Source of the DNA: an uncultured Spirochaetia bacterium | Lineage (GTDB): Bacteria > Spirochaetota > UBA4802 > JAGODF01 | Reading direction: 5' to 3' | Length of the DNA: 21,906 bases | NCBI GenBank assembly: GCA_937967705.1 | Contig: CALCJG010000162.1 | Location: 1 to 21,906 of the forward strand | Shown: positions 1 through 7,242 of the stretch, piece after piece | How the letters are laid out: the number at the start of each line of letters is the position of its first letter | How positions within the stretch are numbered: position 1 is the stretch's first letter | The notes under the pieces: model-generated | Seen by the model: only the letters and a program-made list of their open reading frames with translations | What the model was told of the DNA's origin: nothing | Databases searched by the model: none | Made by a program: the position numbers and the translations under genes

Positions 1-2
1 AA

Positions 3-557
3 ATTAAACGATTTGAGAAGAAGGGCTGGTTTAGGTACTCCCGGGTGAATGAACAGGCATCCCTGCTACTGTACAGAGAGGGCGGGGTGATAACCATTAT
101 GAATGACAGGATGGGTTTTCGTTTACGGATCCCCTATGCCGTGGAAATTCTCAATAGAAGACGGAGGGATCGGTATAATTATATCTATGATGGATTTTCT
201 GCGGGGATATTGACCGGCCCTTCTGAAAAAGCCGGAAGGGAAAAGAAAAAATTTGATGCCCTGTTGGCGGTTGATTCGGAACGGTTCCAGTCTGTTATAA
301 GAGATGTGGATCAACTCGTGGTAAGCTGGAAAAACAGGCTGGGGGAAGATGTTTTTGAGAGGAAGAAAATTATGACCGGGGATTATAAACAGATCTATGA
401 AATCTCTTATGCCGGGAAGGTGGCATTCAGCGGATTTGAAGGTTATTACATCCGGGGTCGTTATGGTATTATGATTCGAATGGTTTTTGACAAGGAATAC
501 TTTTCCCAAAGGAAAGAGGAGATTCTAAAGATACTGGAAGGGTTGAAGTACCGTTAG
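3..557 (+). CDS. Protein of unknown function, 5' end outside window
   Basis: I do not recognise this protein. The reading frame is open from the left edge (Ile-Lys-Arg-Phe-Glu-Lys-Lys-Gly-Trp...) to a TAG stop, so 184 residues are visible and the true start is probably further left. A GTG at position 45 would be the first possible internal start, but I see no reason to prefer it over an upstream start. The visible part is charged, rich in Arg, Lys, Tyr and Phe, with alternating beta-like stretches and a helical C-terminus (KEEILKILEGLKYR). No transmembrane segment or known motif is visible. The last part looks like the end of a globular domain. It faces the PilZ gene tail to tail, with about 100 bp between them that hold no clear terminator. 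Coding potential is good; function is unknown. Confidence 0.75.
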   Translation: MKRFEKKGWFRYSRVNEQASLLLYREGGVITIMNDRMGFRLRIPYAVEILNRRRRDRYNYIYDGFSAGILTGPSEKAGREKKKFDALLAVDSERFQSVIRDVDQLVVSWKNRLGEDVFERKKIMTGDYKQIYEISYAGKVAFSGFEGYYIRGRYGIMIRMVFDKEYFSQRKEEILKILEGLKYR

Positions 558-661
558 ATGGGATTTTCTCTGGATGCATGCCTGTAGTCATCAATGATTT
601 GAATCCCTCGGCTTCGAAATCCGGAAGGGGATAAAGGGGGATCTGTAAGTCAGGTGCGAGA

Positions 662-1048
662 TTACTTTTTCGTGCGGGATTTTTTCTGCTGTTTATGGTT
701 ATTCCCGGTTATGTCAGGATTAGCTTTTATCAGGGGATATTCCTGATTGAATGTTTCAACGAACTTATCGAGGTTTTTTTCGGTTTCTGCAAATTTAACG
801 GCCGCTTCCCTGCCGTCAAGGCGAATGATGTGACCTGTTAGAACGATTTTCCTGGTTTTGAAGGGAAATTTCACGCGGATCATATCTCCCTTTTTAAGAA
901 CGGAATCCCTGATAAAACAGAGTCCGTTGCTGCTGATATTGATCACCTCGACGGAATATAGAGTGTCATTGCCATCGATCATATATTCAATAAAAAAACG
1001 GGGCGTTTTAATCCGATCCGTGGATCTTTTTTCAAGCTTCCGGACCAT
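662..1048 (-). CDS. PilZ domain protein, predicted c-di-GMP receptor
   Basis: This is a 128-residue, single-domain PilZ protein. Both parts of the known c-di-GMP binding signature are present: RxxxR as R8-S-T-D-R12, and the (D/N)xSxxG element as N37-I-S-S-N-G42. Single-domain PilZ proteins usually act as cytoplasmic adaptors that bind c-di-GMP and then contact a partner involved in motility, secretion or envelope synthesis; the partner cannot be read from the sequence. Residues 13-95 are beta-rich as expected of the barrel, and the last 15 residues are a basic, probably disordered tail ending KKSRTKK. There is no good Shine-Dalgarno before the ATG. The gene starts inside the 3' end of the acetyltransferase gene (17-bp overlap), so translation is probably coupled to it. 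Fold and ligand are well supported; the biological output is unknown. Confidence 0.88.
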   Translation of the reverse strand: MVRKLEKRSTDRIKTPRFFIEYMIDGNDTLYSVEVINISSNGLCFIRDSVLKKGDMIRVKFPFKTRKIVLTGHIIRLDGREAAVKFAETEKNLDKFVETFNQEYPLIKANPDITGNNHKQQKKSRTKK

Positions 1049-1520
1049 GATTATCTAAAACGGTGTGGTATCGATATACGAGAGCAGACTCCCCGCAATT
1101 GTCCTTGTTTACGCAATTCTGACAATCCTTCCAAATCTTTTCGGGAAGAGTCTCCTTGTCAACTTCCAAAAAGCCGATCTTTTTGAAAAAAGCCGGTGTA
1201 TAAGTCAGCACGAATACCTTGGCTGTTGGGAATTCTCTTAGTAAATCCTGCAGCAAAGCCCTGACCAGGATTGATCCAACCCCCTTTTTTTTTCTGTCCC
1301 TTAAAACAGCAAGGGAACGGATCTCCTTAAGCCGCGCTCCGTAGTCATGAAAGGAGGTAACGCCTATGATAGAATTGTGATCAATGGCCACGTAAAACGT
1401 AGATAAAGCGCTCTCAATCTCCCCTGGAGTGCGTTGAAGAAGTATACCTTCCTTTGCGTAGCTTTCGATTATTAGAAAGATATCAGTGATGTCTGATAAA
1501 ACGGCTTTTCGTATTTCCAT
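1032..1520 (-). CDS. GNAT acetyltransferase of the short ArgA (N-acetylglutamate synthase) type
   Basis: This is a GNAT-fold acyl-CoA transferase of about 162 residues. The order of motifs matches the stand-alone, kinase-less N-acetylglutamate synthases: an N-terminal EIRKA start, YAKEGILLQRTPGEI, KEIRSLAV strand, the acetyl-CoA loop RKKKGVGS, FVLTYTPAFFKKIGF, LPEKIWKDC, and a C-x2-C-x5-C trio at about residues 133-142. Members of that group acetylate glutamate as the first step of arginine synthesis, and related proteins with other substrates exist, so substrate assignment is moderate. I chose the ATG at 1520 because the domain begins there; a GTG at 1553 would add 11 residues outside the fold. 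Neither has a strong Shine-Dalgarno. The gene overlaps the PilZ gene. No other arginine gene lies in the window. Confidence 0.82.
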   Translation of the reverse strand: MEIRKAVLSDITDIFLIIESYAKEGILLQRTPGEIESALSTFYVAIDHNSIIGVTSFHDYGARLKEIRSLAVLRDRKKKGVGSILVRALLQDLLREFPTAKVFVLTYTPAFFKKIGFLEVDKETLPEKIWKDCQNCVNKDNCGESALVYRYHTVLDNHGPEA

Positions 1521-1661
1521 ATTCCCATTGCTGGCAGAGAAAATAAATCCCACCTGTTGGGAGGTAGGATAATAATGAATATATAGTAATACATGCTGGG
1601 GGGAAATGGTTTTCTGAAAAAAATGGATAGTATGAAATATCCCTCCCGCTAAAGAGAAAGG

Positions 1662-2258
1662 CTATCTTTTAATAATAGTGCTTCCGGAATACCAGACTTT
1701 TTTATTATATCCTGTAATTTTTTTAAGGGAAGCCTGGGCATCAGCCTGATTTTTGTAAGGCCCGATGAAAATATTGTAACGATTGTTTTCCTGCTTGGAA
1801 AGGATTACCGTATGACCCTTCTGACTCAAATGTCTGGCAATCTCCTGGGAGGTATCTTCGCTGAACTTGCTGCTGAGGGATATAACATAGGGATATTCGG
1901 CCCGGGGGAAGAGATTTTTCTTCATCTCCGCCGCGGATGCATCCTTGTTAATACTGGAGTCCTTGAGCAGATTGCTGACTTTGCTGCCTATATCCGTAAC
2001 CGCTTTTTTGGTGTTGGCATCCATGATCTCCTTCTTGGAGCCGGAAGCGAACTTGATTCCCAGAATCAACCCCGATGTAAAGGAAATGATGCACAGACCG
2101 ATGATCAGGGACATCATGCGGGAGGCCTTCTTCCTTGTGCGGTCCATCTCCTTCTGCTGTATGTTGTCCAGTCTTGTAAAGTATTCCGGGTCCTGAACAT
2201 TCAGTTGCGAGGGATTGACCCTGGCGGTGCGTCCCGAGTAAAAATCCATATTCTGCAT
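1662..2258 (-). CDS. SPOR-domain membrane protein
   Basis: This 198-residue bitopic protein has a basic N-terminal cytoplasmic segment (1-47), one transmembrane helix (about 48-70), a linker (71-118) and a C-terminal SPOR domain (about 121-198, YPYVISLSSKF ... YNIFIGPYKNQADAQASLKKI). SPOR domains bind glycan strands stripped of stem peptides, and so gather at division septa where amidases are active. The orientation puts the SPOR domain in the periplasm, as in FtsN-like and DedD-like proteins. A GAAGG lies about 10 bases before the ATG. An amidase that could generate its ligand is encoded about 2.4 kb away on the other strand, but a physical link is only inference. The upstream spacer carries repeated TTAGGAA boxes, described separately. 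Confidence 0.85.
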   Translation of the reverse strand: MQNMDFYSGRTARVNPSQLNVQDPEYFTRLDNIQQKEMDRTRKKASRMMSLIIGLCIISFTSGLILGIKFASGSKKEIMDANTKKAVTDIGSKVSNLLKDSSINKDASAAEMKKNLFPRAEYPYVISLSSKFSEDTSQEIARHLSQKGHTVILSKQENNRYNIFIGPYKNQADAQASLKKITGYNKKVWYSGSTIIKR

Positions 2259-2300
2259 AGCGGCCTAACCTTCAGAGATAGATATATTTCGTTGAGGGTA

Positions 2301-2364
2301 CTTTTCCTAATATTCGACTAAAGGATTTGAAATGATTAGGAATTAATGGTTTTTTTAGGAAAAG
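2301..2364. repeat. Three TTAGGAA boxes in the SPOR-gene upstream spacer
   Basis: The heptamer TTAGGAA occurs three times in 64 bp. CTTTTCCTAA (2301-2310) and TTAGGAAAAG (2355-2364) form a perfect 10-bp inverted repeat, and a third copy lies at 2336-2342. TTCCTAAT (2304-2311) and ATTAGGAA (2335-2342) also form a perfect 8-bp inverted repeat with a 23-nt spacer. The arms are too far apart for a tight hairpin. They sit between rluB and the SPOR gene, upstream of the latter, where a regulator could bind. Function is not known. Confidence 0.4.
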
Positions 2365-2393
2365 AGGGGATTGGCCGGTTTTTTCGGAGGTTT

Positions 2394-3116
2394 TCAGGAA
2401 TGAGTCATCTTTTTTAGGGCTGAAATCTCCCTGGGGCGCATGAGGCGGAAAGTTCCTGACGGGATGCCTGCCAGTTTAAGGGGACCGTAAGCGGTCCGCT
2501 TCAGTTTTTTAACCCGATAATGGAAATTTTGAAAAATGACGCGAATCTGTCTTTTTTTCCCCTCGCTGATGGTCATTCTTATCTGCTTTCCGGATTGGTC
2601 CAGGTATTGTATTTCTGCAGGCTTTGTTTTTCTGCTGTAGAGCATCACCCCTCTTTCTATTCTTTCCTTTATCTTCTGATCCAGGGGTTTGTTAAGCTCT
2701 ACAAAGTATTCCTTGGGAACGCTGAAATTCGGGTGAGTCAGTACATTGGCCAGTTCCCCGTCGTTGGTGAGGATCAACAGGCCTTCGCTGTCCTTGTCCA
2801 GGCGGCCGACAGGGAAGACCCCGGCACGTATGTATTTTTCCATGATCAGATCCATGACTATGGGCCGGCCCTGCTCATCCTGGAGGGTTGTGATGTATCC
2901 CTTGGGCTTGTTCAATATGAGATAATAGAATCTGTCATAGGGGATTACCCTCTTGCCGTCCAGACAGACCTCATCCCTGTCGGTATCAATTTGACAGGCC
3001 AGGTCAAAGGTTTCCACACCGTTAACGGTGATTCTTCTCTGAAGGATTATCTCCTCCACTTTTCTGCGGGAGCCCAACCCGCAGAGAGCCAGATATTTAT
3101 TGATTCGGGTTTTCAT
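2394..3116 (-). CDS. rluB: rRNA pseudouridine synthase, RsuA/RluB family
   Basis: The 240-residue product has an S4 RNA-binding domain at residues 1-60 (RINKYLALCGLGSRRKVEE) followed by an RsuA/RluB/RluE/RluF-family synthase domain. The catalytic motif is GRLDKDSEGLLILTNDG, with the catalytic Asp at residue 107, and the later family motif EGKKRQIR is at about 185-192. The wording after the active site (NDGELANVLTHP) is closer to RluB, which modifies 23S rRNA near the peptidyl transferase centre, than to RsuA, which modifies 16S rRNA. The symbol therefore reflects similarity and not proof of target. The start overlaps the end of the SH3 lipoprotein gene by 20 bp and has AAGG just upstream, so the two are probably co-translated. 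Length is normal for the family. Confidence 0.9.
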   Translation of the reverse strand: MKTRINKYLALCGLGSRRKVEEIILQRRITVNGVETFDLACQIDTDRDEVCLDGKRVIPYDRFYYLILNKPKGYITTLQDEQGRPIVMDLIMEKYIRAGVFPVGRLDKDSEGLLILTNDGELANVLTHPNFSVPKEYFVELNKPLDQKIKERIERGVMLYSRKTKPAEIQYLDQSGKQIRMTISEGKKRQIRVIFQNFHYRVKKLKRTAYGPLKLAGIPSGTFRLMRPREISALKKMTHS

Positions 3117-3855
3117 CCTGACCTTCTTCTGCGGAGTCCTTGGCCTTCAGGTTTTCCTCAAGGACGGAAGATATTTTTTTAAACTTGATCTCGGAATTAT
3201 CCGTTACCTTTTCGAGAAAATATTCGGTTCCCCGTTTGATGAAGTTCAGATTGCTTTTAAAGGAAGTCCCATTGAGGAACATGATTTCATTGGCGCTGAA
3301 ATTGATATTATACTGCCCCTTGATTTCACCACCGCCTTTGGTGTAGGATTTATAATTGCCGTCGTCCCCCAGTTCCAGACCGTGATTGGTGAAGTCGCCT
3401 CTGGAATCGATACTCCACCACTTCCCGGAGAGCTTTCCCTTGAACTTGCTGGCTTCTTCCTCCCAGAAACTGGATATGTACCGGTCAATTGTGGATTTGC
3501 TCTTGTTGGAAAACTTCTTTATATTGGATCCATAGACCCAGCCGACAAAACCGCTCTCTGTTCTGATTTTATACCAGTAATCCCTGTCTTTGCCGATTGT
3601 GGCCTTTCCCTTGGATATATCCAAAAGCTGAACGACCTCGGCTCTTTTCAGAATGGCAACCCTGGCGGAATAGAGAAGGGGGTCCACCCTCATGGCCGTG
3701 TTGTCCTGAATGACAACGGCGACCTCCTTTTTCTTAATATCGGGGGTGTTCAGGGATTCCTTCTCCTCCTTGCATGATGAAGTGAGCATCAGACAGAGTA
3801 TTGCCAGGATGCCCAGGGAGGTGTACAGGGTTCCTCTATGGTTTCTAATCAGCAT
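3097..3855 (-). CDS. SH3-domain lipoprotein
   Basis: This 252-residue envelope protein opens with a basic, hydrophobic signal peptide ending LTSSC, with the lipidated Cys predicted at residue 28. The -3 to -1 residues (Thr-Ser-Ser) are looser than the enterobacterial lipobox, a pattern common in spirochaetes. Residues 43-113 form a bacterial SH3-like domain (WYKIRTESGFVGWVYGSNI), a fold that often binds peptidoglycan or itself. Residues 140-225 (GKWW ... DGNYKSY ... GQYNI) are beta-rich and resemble a small lipocalin-like barrel. The C-terminus is a charged tail. GAGG lies only a few bases before the ATG, and a GC-rich hairpin precedes it. It is the first gene of a leftward pair with rluB. 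The role is structural or sensory in the envelope; the ligand is unknown. Confidence 0.82.
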   Translation of the reverse strand: MLIRNHRGTLYTSLGILAILCLMLTSSCKEEKESLNTPDIKKKEVAVVIQDNTAMRVDPLLYSARVAILKRAEVVQLLDISKGKATIGKDRDYWYKIRTESGFVGWVYGSNIKKFSNKSKSTIDRYISSFWEEEASKFKGKLSGKWWSIDSRGDFTNHGLELGDDGNYKSYTKGGGEIKGQYNINFSANEIMFLNGTSFKSNLNFIKRGTEYFLEKVTDNSEIKFKKISSVLEENLKAKDSAEEGQDENPNQ

Positions 3856-3871
3856 AAAACCTCGTTGAAAG

Positions 3872-3885
3872 GCGCCCGGGGGCGC
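3872..3885 (-). other. GC-rich hairpin in the leader of the SH3 lipoprotein gene
   Basis: GCGCCC and GGGCGC face each other across two bases, which would fold as a five- or six-pair, all-GC stem-loop in the mRNA. It lies about 15 bases upstream of the lipoprotein start and just ahead of its GAGG. Such a stem could affect ribosome access or simply mark the leader. No U-run follows, so it is not a normal terminator. Confidence 0.35.
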
Positions 3886-4005
3886 TCATTCCTTCTGATC
3901 GTTGAGATGAAAAGCATAACAGTAATGTAGATATTCATGAGGGAATATAGTCAATCATCTTTTCGGATTATCCGGGCGGATGATAATTACGCCTAATTAT
4001 TTATC

Positions 4006-4033
4006 TTGACGGGTGTGATCCTCTGTCATAGTA
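4006..4033 (+). promoter_or_regulatory. Candidate sigma-70 promoter for the pgsA-like operon, with an inverted repeat at -10
   Basis: TTGACG (4006-4011, five of six matches to the -35 consensus) is followed 16 bases later by CATAGT (4028-4033, four of six). Transcription would begin near 4040. The -10 is enclosed by a perfect inverted repeat, CTCTGT (4021-4026) and ACAGAG (4034-4039), which could be an operator. An AAGGA at about 4041-4045 is the only Shine-Dalgarno-like sequence, at a rather long distance from the ATG at 4062. This is motif evidence only. Confidence 0.5.
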
Positions 4034-4061
4034 ACAGAGAAAGGACAGCTTATTTATATTT

Positions 4062-4658
4062 ATGCGACTCGGAGAATTATTCAGTGGAAGGGTTCTTACC
4101 CTTTCGAATTTTTTATCCCTTTTCCGGCTACTGATGGTGCCGGTATTATGGCTTTTTCTGGATATGGAAAGGGCCGTGGGGGATAGCCGGTATGGGAAGT
4201 ACGCATTGATCGTGATGGTTTTAATCATGTTGTCGGACTACCTGGACGGCTTTTTTGCCAGAGCGCTCAATCAGGTATCCCGGCTTGGACAGTTTCTGGA
4301 CCCCATTGCCGACAAGGCCACTGCCCTGGCGGTTGCCCTTCTGCTGCTTCATTATCGTGATTTGCCCCTCTGGTTTGTTGTGCTGACGCTTATCAGGGAT
4401 GTTTATGCGGTGGCCGGGGCGCTATTTCTCTATGTCCGCCTGGACCTTCAGGTGAGACCCAATGTTTTTGGAAAAATCATGATCATCTGCATGGGCATCA
4501 CTGCCTGTGTGTTCGTCATAGATCCGAATATAACAGTTTTCAGAATTCCCCTCCAGGAATTATTCATCTGGTTGACGACCCTGTTCATCCTCCTGTCGGC
4601 TGCCGTCTTTACGAAAAGCTATTTGAGGATATACAGAGAGCAAGGTCTGCAGCGATAG
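4062..4658 (+). CDS. pgsA: CDP-alcohol phosphatidyltransferase, PgsA-like
   Basis: This integral membrane enzyme of 198 residues transfers a phosphatidyl group from CDP-diacylglycerol to an alcohol, in the standard case glycerol-3-phosphate on the way to phosphatidylglycerol. The complete family signature is present: D59-x2-D62-G63-x2-A66-R67-x8-G76-x3-D80-x3-D84, whose aspartates hold the catalytic metal ions. The N-terminal TLSNFLSLFRLLMVPVL is typical of PgsA, and about five to six hydrophobic helices follow. Length fits PgsA. Which alcohol is used cannot be decided from the motif, since cardiolipin, phosphatidylinositol and phosphatidylcholine synthases of this fold share it; PgsA is the most likely by the N-terminal sequence. 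It heads a six-gene rightward run, with 13 bp to the amidase ATG. Confidence 0.85.
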   Translation: MRLGELFSGRVLTLSNFLSLFRLLMVPVLWLFLDMERAVGDSRYGKYALIVMVLIMLSDYLDGFFARALNQVSRLGQFLDPIADKATALAVALLLLHYRDLPLWFVVLTLIRDVYAVAGALFLYVRLDLQVRPNVFGKIMIICMGITACVFVIDPNITVFRIPLQELFIWLTTLFILLSAAVFTKSYLRIYREQGLQR

Positions 4659-4671
4659 CTCTGATTTGAGA

Positions 4672-5895
4672 ATGTTGACTCCTATGACAGAAAGCATGTT
4701 TGGCGCGCGAAAAATAAACCGGTTGATCCTTCTCCTTTTATGCCTGGTCATGCTTCTCAACGGAGACCGGATTTTCCCCGGGGAGAGCGGGGTCTACCTC
4801 GATCTTTATCGCATTCACCGAACCGAATATGTTTCCGTCTATCAGCTCATCAAACGAATGCATGTGGATAATTCCTTCGATTTCATTTTTCAGCGAGGCA
4901 AGCTCTATCGCAAAAGCAGTACGGCGGTATATCAGGTCGGTTTTTCCCTCATCCTCATCAACGGGAGAATCTATAAATCCGAGAGCATTATAATGCGGCA
5001 GAAGGGGGAGATATTCCTCCCCGCTGATCTTTTTGAAGAGTTTTTACGGGAGTTCTATCCCGATTTGATATGGAAGAAGTTAAAAAACCGCTATGTATTG
5101 GAACAAAGGGCCGAGGAAAAGGAAGATGACGGGGAAGATAAAATCGACAAAACCCGACCGAGACTGGCCCGCAGGGATGATATCAGTTTCATCATCATCG
5201 ATCCCGGACATGGAGGTAAGGACCCGGGGGCCATTGGGAGGGGGAAAATCAAGGAGAAGGGTATTACGCTGAAGGTCTCCAAATACCTGGAAGAGTATCT
5301 CAAGGAGAGATTGAGGGGTATTAAGATCAAAATGACACGGAGATCGGACCGTTTTATCGAACTGTCGGAACGGAGCGATATTGCCAATAGAATGCTGAAG
5401 AAGAACGAAAACGGTATCTTCGTAAGTGTTCATGTCAATGCCTCCATCTCCAGGAAGATGTCGGGATTTGAAACCTATTTTTTATCGCAGAATCCCACGA
5501 ATGAAGAGGCGCGCACGACTTCCACCCTGGAAAACAACGTGATCGTTCTGGAAAACCGGGGACGCAGAAAATCCTTCGATGATGTGGATTATGTGGAAGC
5601 TCTGATGCTTACGACTCAGATTCAGAAGGAAAGCGCCCTGCTGGCTGAACTGGTTCAGAGGAACATGGACCGTCAAATCAGCGAGTTTGCCTCCCGGGGA
5701 GTCAAGAAGGCTGATTTTTTCGTTCTCCGGGGGGCTCTCATGCCTGCCGTATTGGTGGAAATCGGATATATCTCCCATAAAAAGGAGTTGGAGTCCCTGA
5801 AGAGGAGCAGTTATCAGCGCAAGGTGGCCCGCGGCATAGGGGATGGGCTTGTGGAGTTCATAAAAAAATACAATAGAACCATAAAAAATAAGTGA
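4672..5895 (+). CDS. N-acetylmuramoyl-L-alanine amidase (Amidase_3) with N-terminal stalk-like domain
   Basis: This periplasmic zinc amidase cleaves the bond between N-acetylmuramic acid and L-alanine in peptidoglycan. The Amidase_3 domain covers about residues 172-402. The expected zinc and catalytic residues are visible: His180 in IIIDPGHGGKDPGA, Glu195 in KIKEKG, His254 in SVHVNAS and Glu363 in PAVLVEIG. A signal peptide (about 14-38, LILLLLCLVMLL) precedes a beta-rich region (about 40-145, YVSVYQLIKRM ... ILINGRIYKSE ... EIFLPADLFEEFL) that resembles the copper-amine-oxidase-N-like stalk domains of other wall enzymes. A charged linker follows. I chose the ATG at 4672; a TTG at 4666 and ATGs at 4684 and 4696 are alternatives. 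Between His254 and Glu363 there is a helical insert of the kind that autoinhibits AmiB/AmiC-type enzymes, which suggests an activator. Confidence 0.92.
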   Translation: MLTPMTESMFGARKINRLILLLLCLVMLLNGDRIFPGESGVYLDLYRIHRTEYVSVYQLIKRMHVDNSFDFIFQRGKLYRKSSTAVYQVGFSLILINGRIYKSESIIMRQKGEIFLPADLFEEFLREFYPDLIWKKLKNRYVLEQRAEEKEDDGEDKIDKTRPRLARRDDISFIIIDPGHGGKDPGAIGRGKIKEKGITLKVSKYLEEYLKERLRGIKIKMTRRSDRFIELSERSDIANRMLKKNENGIFVSVHVNASISRKMSGFETYFLSQNPTNEEARTTSTLENNVIVLENRGRRKSFDDVDYVEALMLTTQIQKESALLAELVQRNMDRQISEFASRGVKKADFFVLRGALMPAVLVEIGYISHKKELESLKRSSYQRKVARGIGDGLVEFIKKYNRTIKNK

Positions 5896-5947
5896 CAAAG
5901 GGCCAATTATTCCTGCTACATGGAGCGTTAGATGTTGCAGGGATAGG

Positions 5948-6634
5948 TTGATACCTCAGGTCCTTTCCGGTTCCAGGGAGGGATATCTGATCTTCGAGGA
6001 TGGAAGCATGAAGGCTATTTTATATATGAAAGACAGGTACAGTCACATTAAAACGCGGATAGAGGCGGATGTTGAGAGGCTTTCGGCATGGTATGGGTCC
6101 GCATCAAAGAGAGATAGAAACCGGTTCCTCATACTTCTGATATCCCTTCTCTTTATTATGGATTATCTGATGTTTTGTTATCATGCCGATAAAAATGTTT
6201 TCAATATTTTTCCCAGCATTCCGCTGCTCGACACCAAGTCAACCATTAAGGTTTATCTTCCGGACGTGGACGGGAAGAGCATCCTGAGGGAGATCAGAAA
6301 GGTGGACGTGCAGGATGAGAAGGAAGAGCACATCAAATCCCTTTTCAATATGGTGGTGCAGGGATTCTACTTCGACAATACCTCCCATCTCGTTCCCGTT
6401 AATACCTTTGTGCGAAAGGTGTGGGTTTACGGGGATCAGTGCGTCATCGATGTGGATCTCTCCGAGATCAAGGATGACGTCAAGGTGGTTCCCGGCTCAG
6501 AGGAGACCTTCAAGAAGGCGCTGGATCAGATCATTCGCGAAAACGTCCCGTCCGTAAAGAGTGTCCAGATTCTGGTCAACGGTCTTCCTGGCAGGGTTCT
6601 CTGGGAGACCGGGGATTCCGGGAAGAAGGGCTGA
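5948..6634 (+). CDS. Membrane-anchored GerMN domain protein
   Basis: The product has a cytoplasmic N-terminus, one transmembrane helix at about residues 60-78 (FLILLISLLFIMDYLMF) and a periplasmic GerMN domain at about 99-217 (TIKVYLPD ... VWVYGDQCVIDVD ... GSEETFKKALDQIIRE ... VQILVNG). GerMN was named from spore proteins but is widespread in non-sporulating bacteria, often next to amidases. Its exact biochemical activity is not settled. The frame opens with a TTG at 5948 preceded by AGGGA. An ATG at 6008 with GGATGGAAG ahead of it is a serious alternative that would remove 20 residues before the helix. It lies 52 bp after the amidase gene, which supports a role with that enzyme in envelope peptidoglycan work. 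Confidence 0.82.
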   Translation: MIPQVLSGSREGYLIFEDGSMKAILYMKDRYSHIKTRIEADVERLSAWYGSASKRDRNRFLILLISLLFIMDYLMFCYHADKNVFNIFPSIPLLDTKSTIKVYLPDVDGKSILREIRKVDVQDEKEEHIKSLFNMVVQGFYFDNTSHLVPVNTFVRKVWVYGDQCVIDVDLSEIKDDVKVVPGSEETFKKALDQIIRENVPSVKSVQILVNGLPGRVLWETGDSGKKG

Positions 6635-6703
6635 GACATACGCGTTCCCGATTGGACTCATCACCCATAATTTGCTGAAACCAATAATTCTGCAGGACGT
6701 CCT

Positions 6704-7228
6704 ATGAATGTTGACAAACAGAACTCCGGTTTGCTGATCACAAATTTTATGAAGCTGCTGCTGTTTTTCGGCGGCTTGGTGGTCAGTTTTATCATGGTTA
6801 AAGTATTTATTACATCCTTTTCCGTGTCGGATGAATCCATGCTGCCGGGACTCAAACCGGGGGACAGGATCTATGTCTATAAATGGGGCTCCTTTGGACC
6901 GGGAGACGTGATTCTCGTAAAAAGCCCCGTTGAGCCGGGCAGGGTCATCGTCAAGCGGATCATCGCCGGGGAGGGGGATTCTGTGGAAATCCGGAATAAA
7001 ATCCTCTATGTAAATGACCGGAAAATGGATTTCCGCTGGCCTGTACGGTCAGGAGACGGAAGAATTTTTCCCATGAGCTTTTCTTTCCGGGATAATTATC
7101 CGATAATAAAACTGAAGAGAAAAGAGTATTTCCTTCTGGGAGATTATCTGGATTACAGCCTTGACAGCCGGTTTTTCGGTCCTGTCAGCGCGGATAAAAT
7201 TATCGGAAGGGTAGTCTATAAACTATAA
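6704..7228 (+). CDS. lepB: Signal peptidase I
   Basis: This membrane-bound serine/lysine protease removes signal peptides from exported proteins. It has one N-terminal transmembrane helix (about 17-38), the catalytic Ser45 in SDESMLPGLKPGD, the general-base Lys84 in VIVKRIIAGEGD, and the C-terminal box as LGDYLDYSLDSRFFG. In that last box the usual GDNxxxSxDSR reads GDYLDYSLDSR: the Asn is replaced by Tyr and the usual Arg by Leu, while the SxDSR core is kept. At 174 residues it is a short, minimal form. The start has a good Shine-Dalgarno, AGGA six bases before the ATG. Because the window encodes several exported proteins, it may serve them, though it is more likely general. A second, canonical lepB may exist elsewhere. 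Confidence 0.9.
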   Translation: MNVDKQNSGLLITNFMKLLLFFGGLVVSFIMVKVFITSFSVSDESMLPGLKPGDRIYVYKWGSFGPGDVILVKSPVEPGRVIVKRIIAGEGDSVEIRNKILYVNDRKMDFRWPVRSGDGRIFPMSFSFRDNYPIIKLKRKEYFLLGDYLDYSLDSRFFGPVSADKIIGRVVYKL

Positions 7229-7242
7229 ACCATCACTTTTTC

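Noticed and set aside
558..661. A bidirectional terminator between the first gene and the PilZ gene
   Set aside because: ATCCC/GGGAT-type arms exist but pair imperfectly and no U-run follows on either strand.
4014..4030. A CRP-like site (TGTGA ... TCATA) in the pgsA-like promoter, tempting because the operon encodes a CNBD
   Set aside because: The spacing is seven rather than six bases and the second half-site matches poorly; the CNBD protein also has no DNA-binding domain.
5948..6634. Taking the GerMN protein as evidence of sporulation
   Set aside because: GerMN domains are common in non-sporulating bacteria and no other sporulation gene is in the window.
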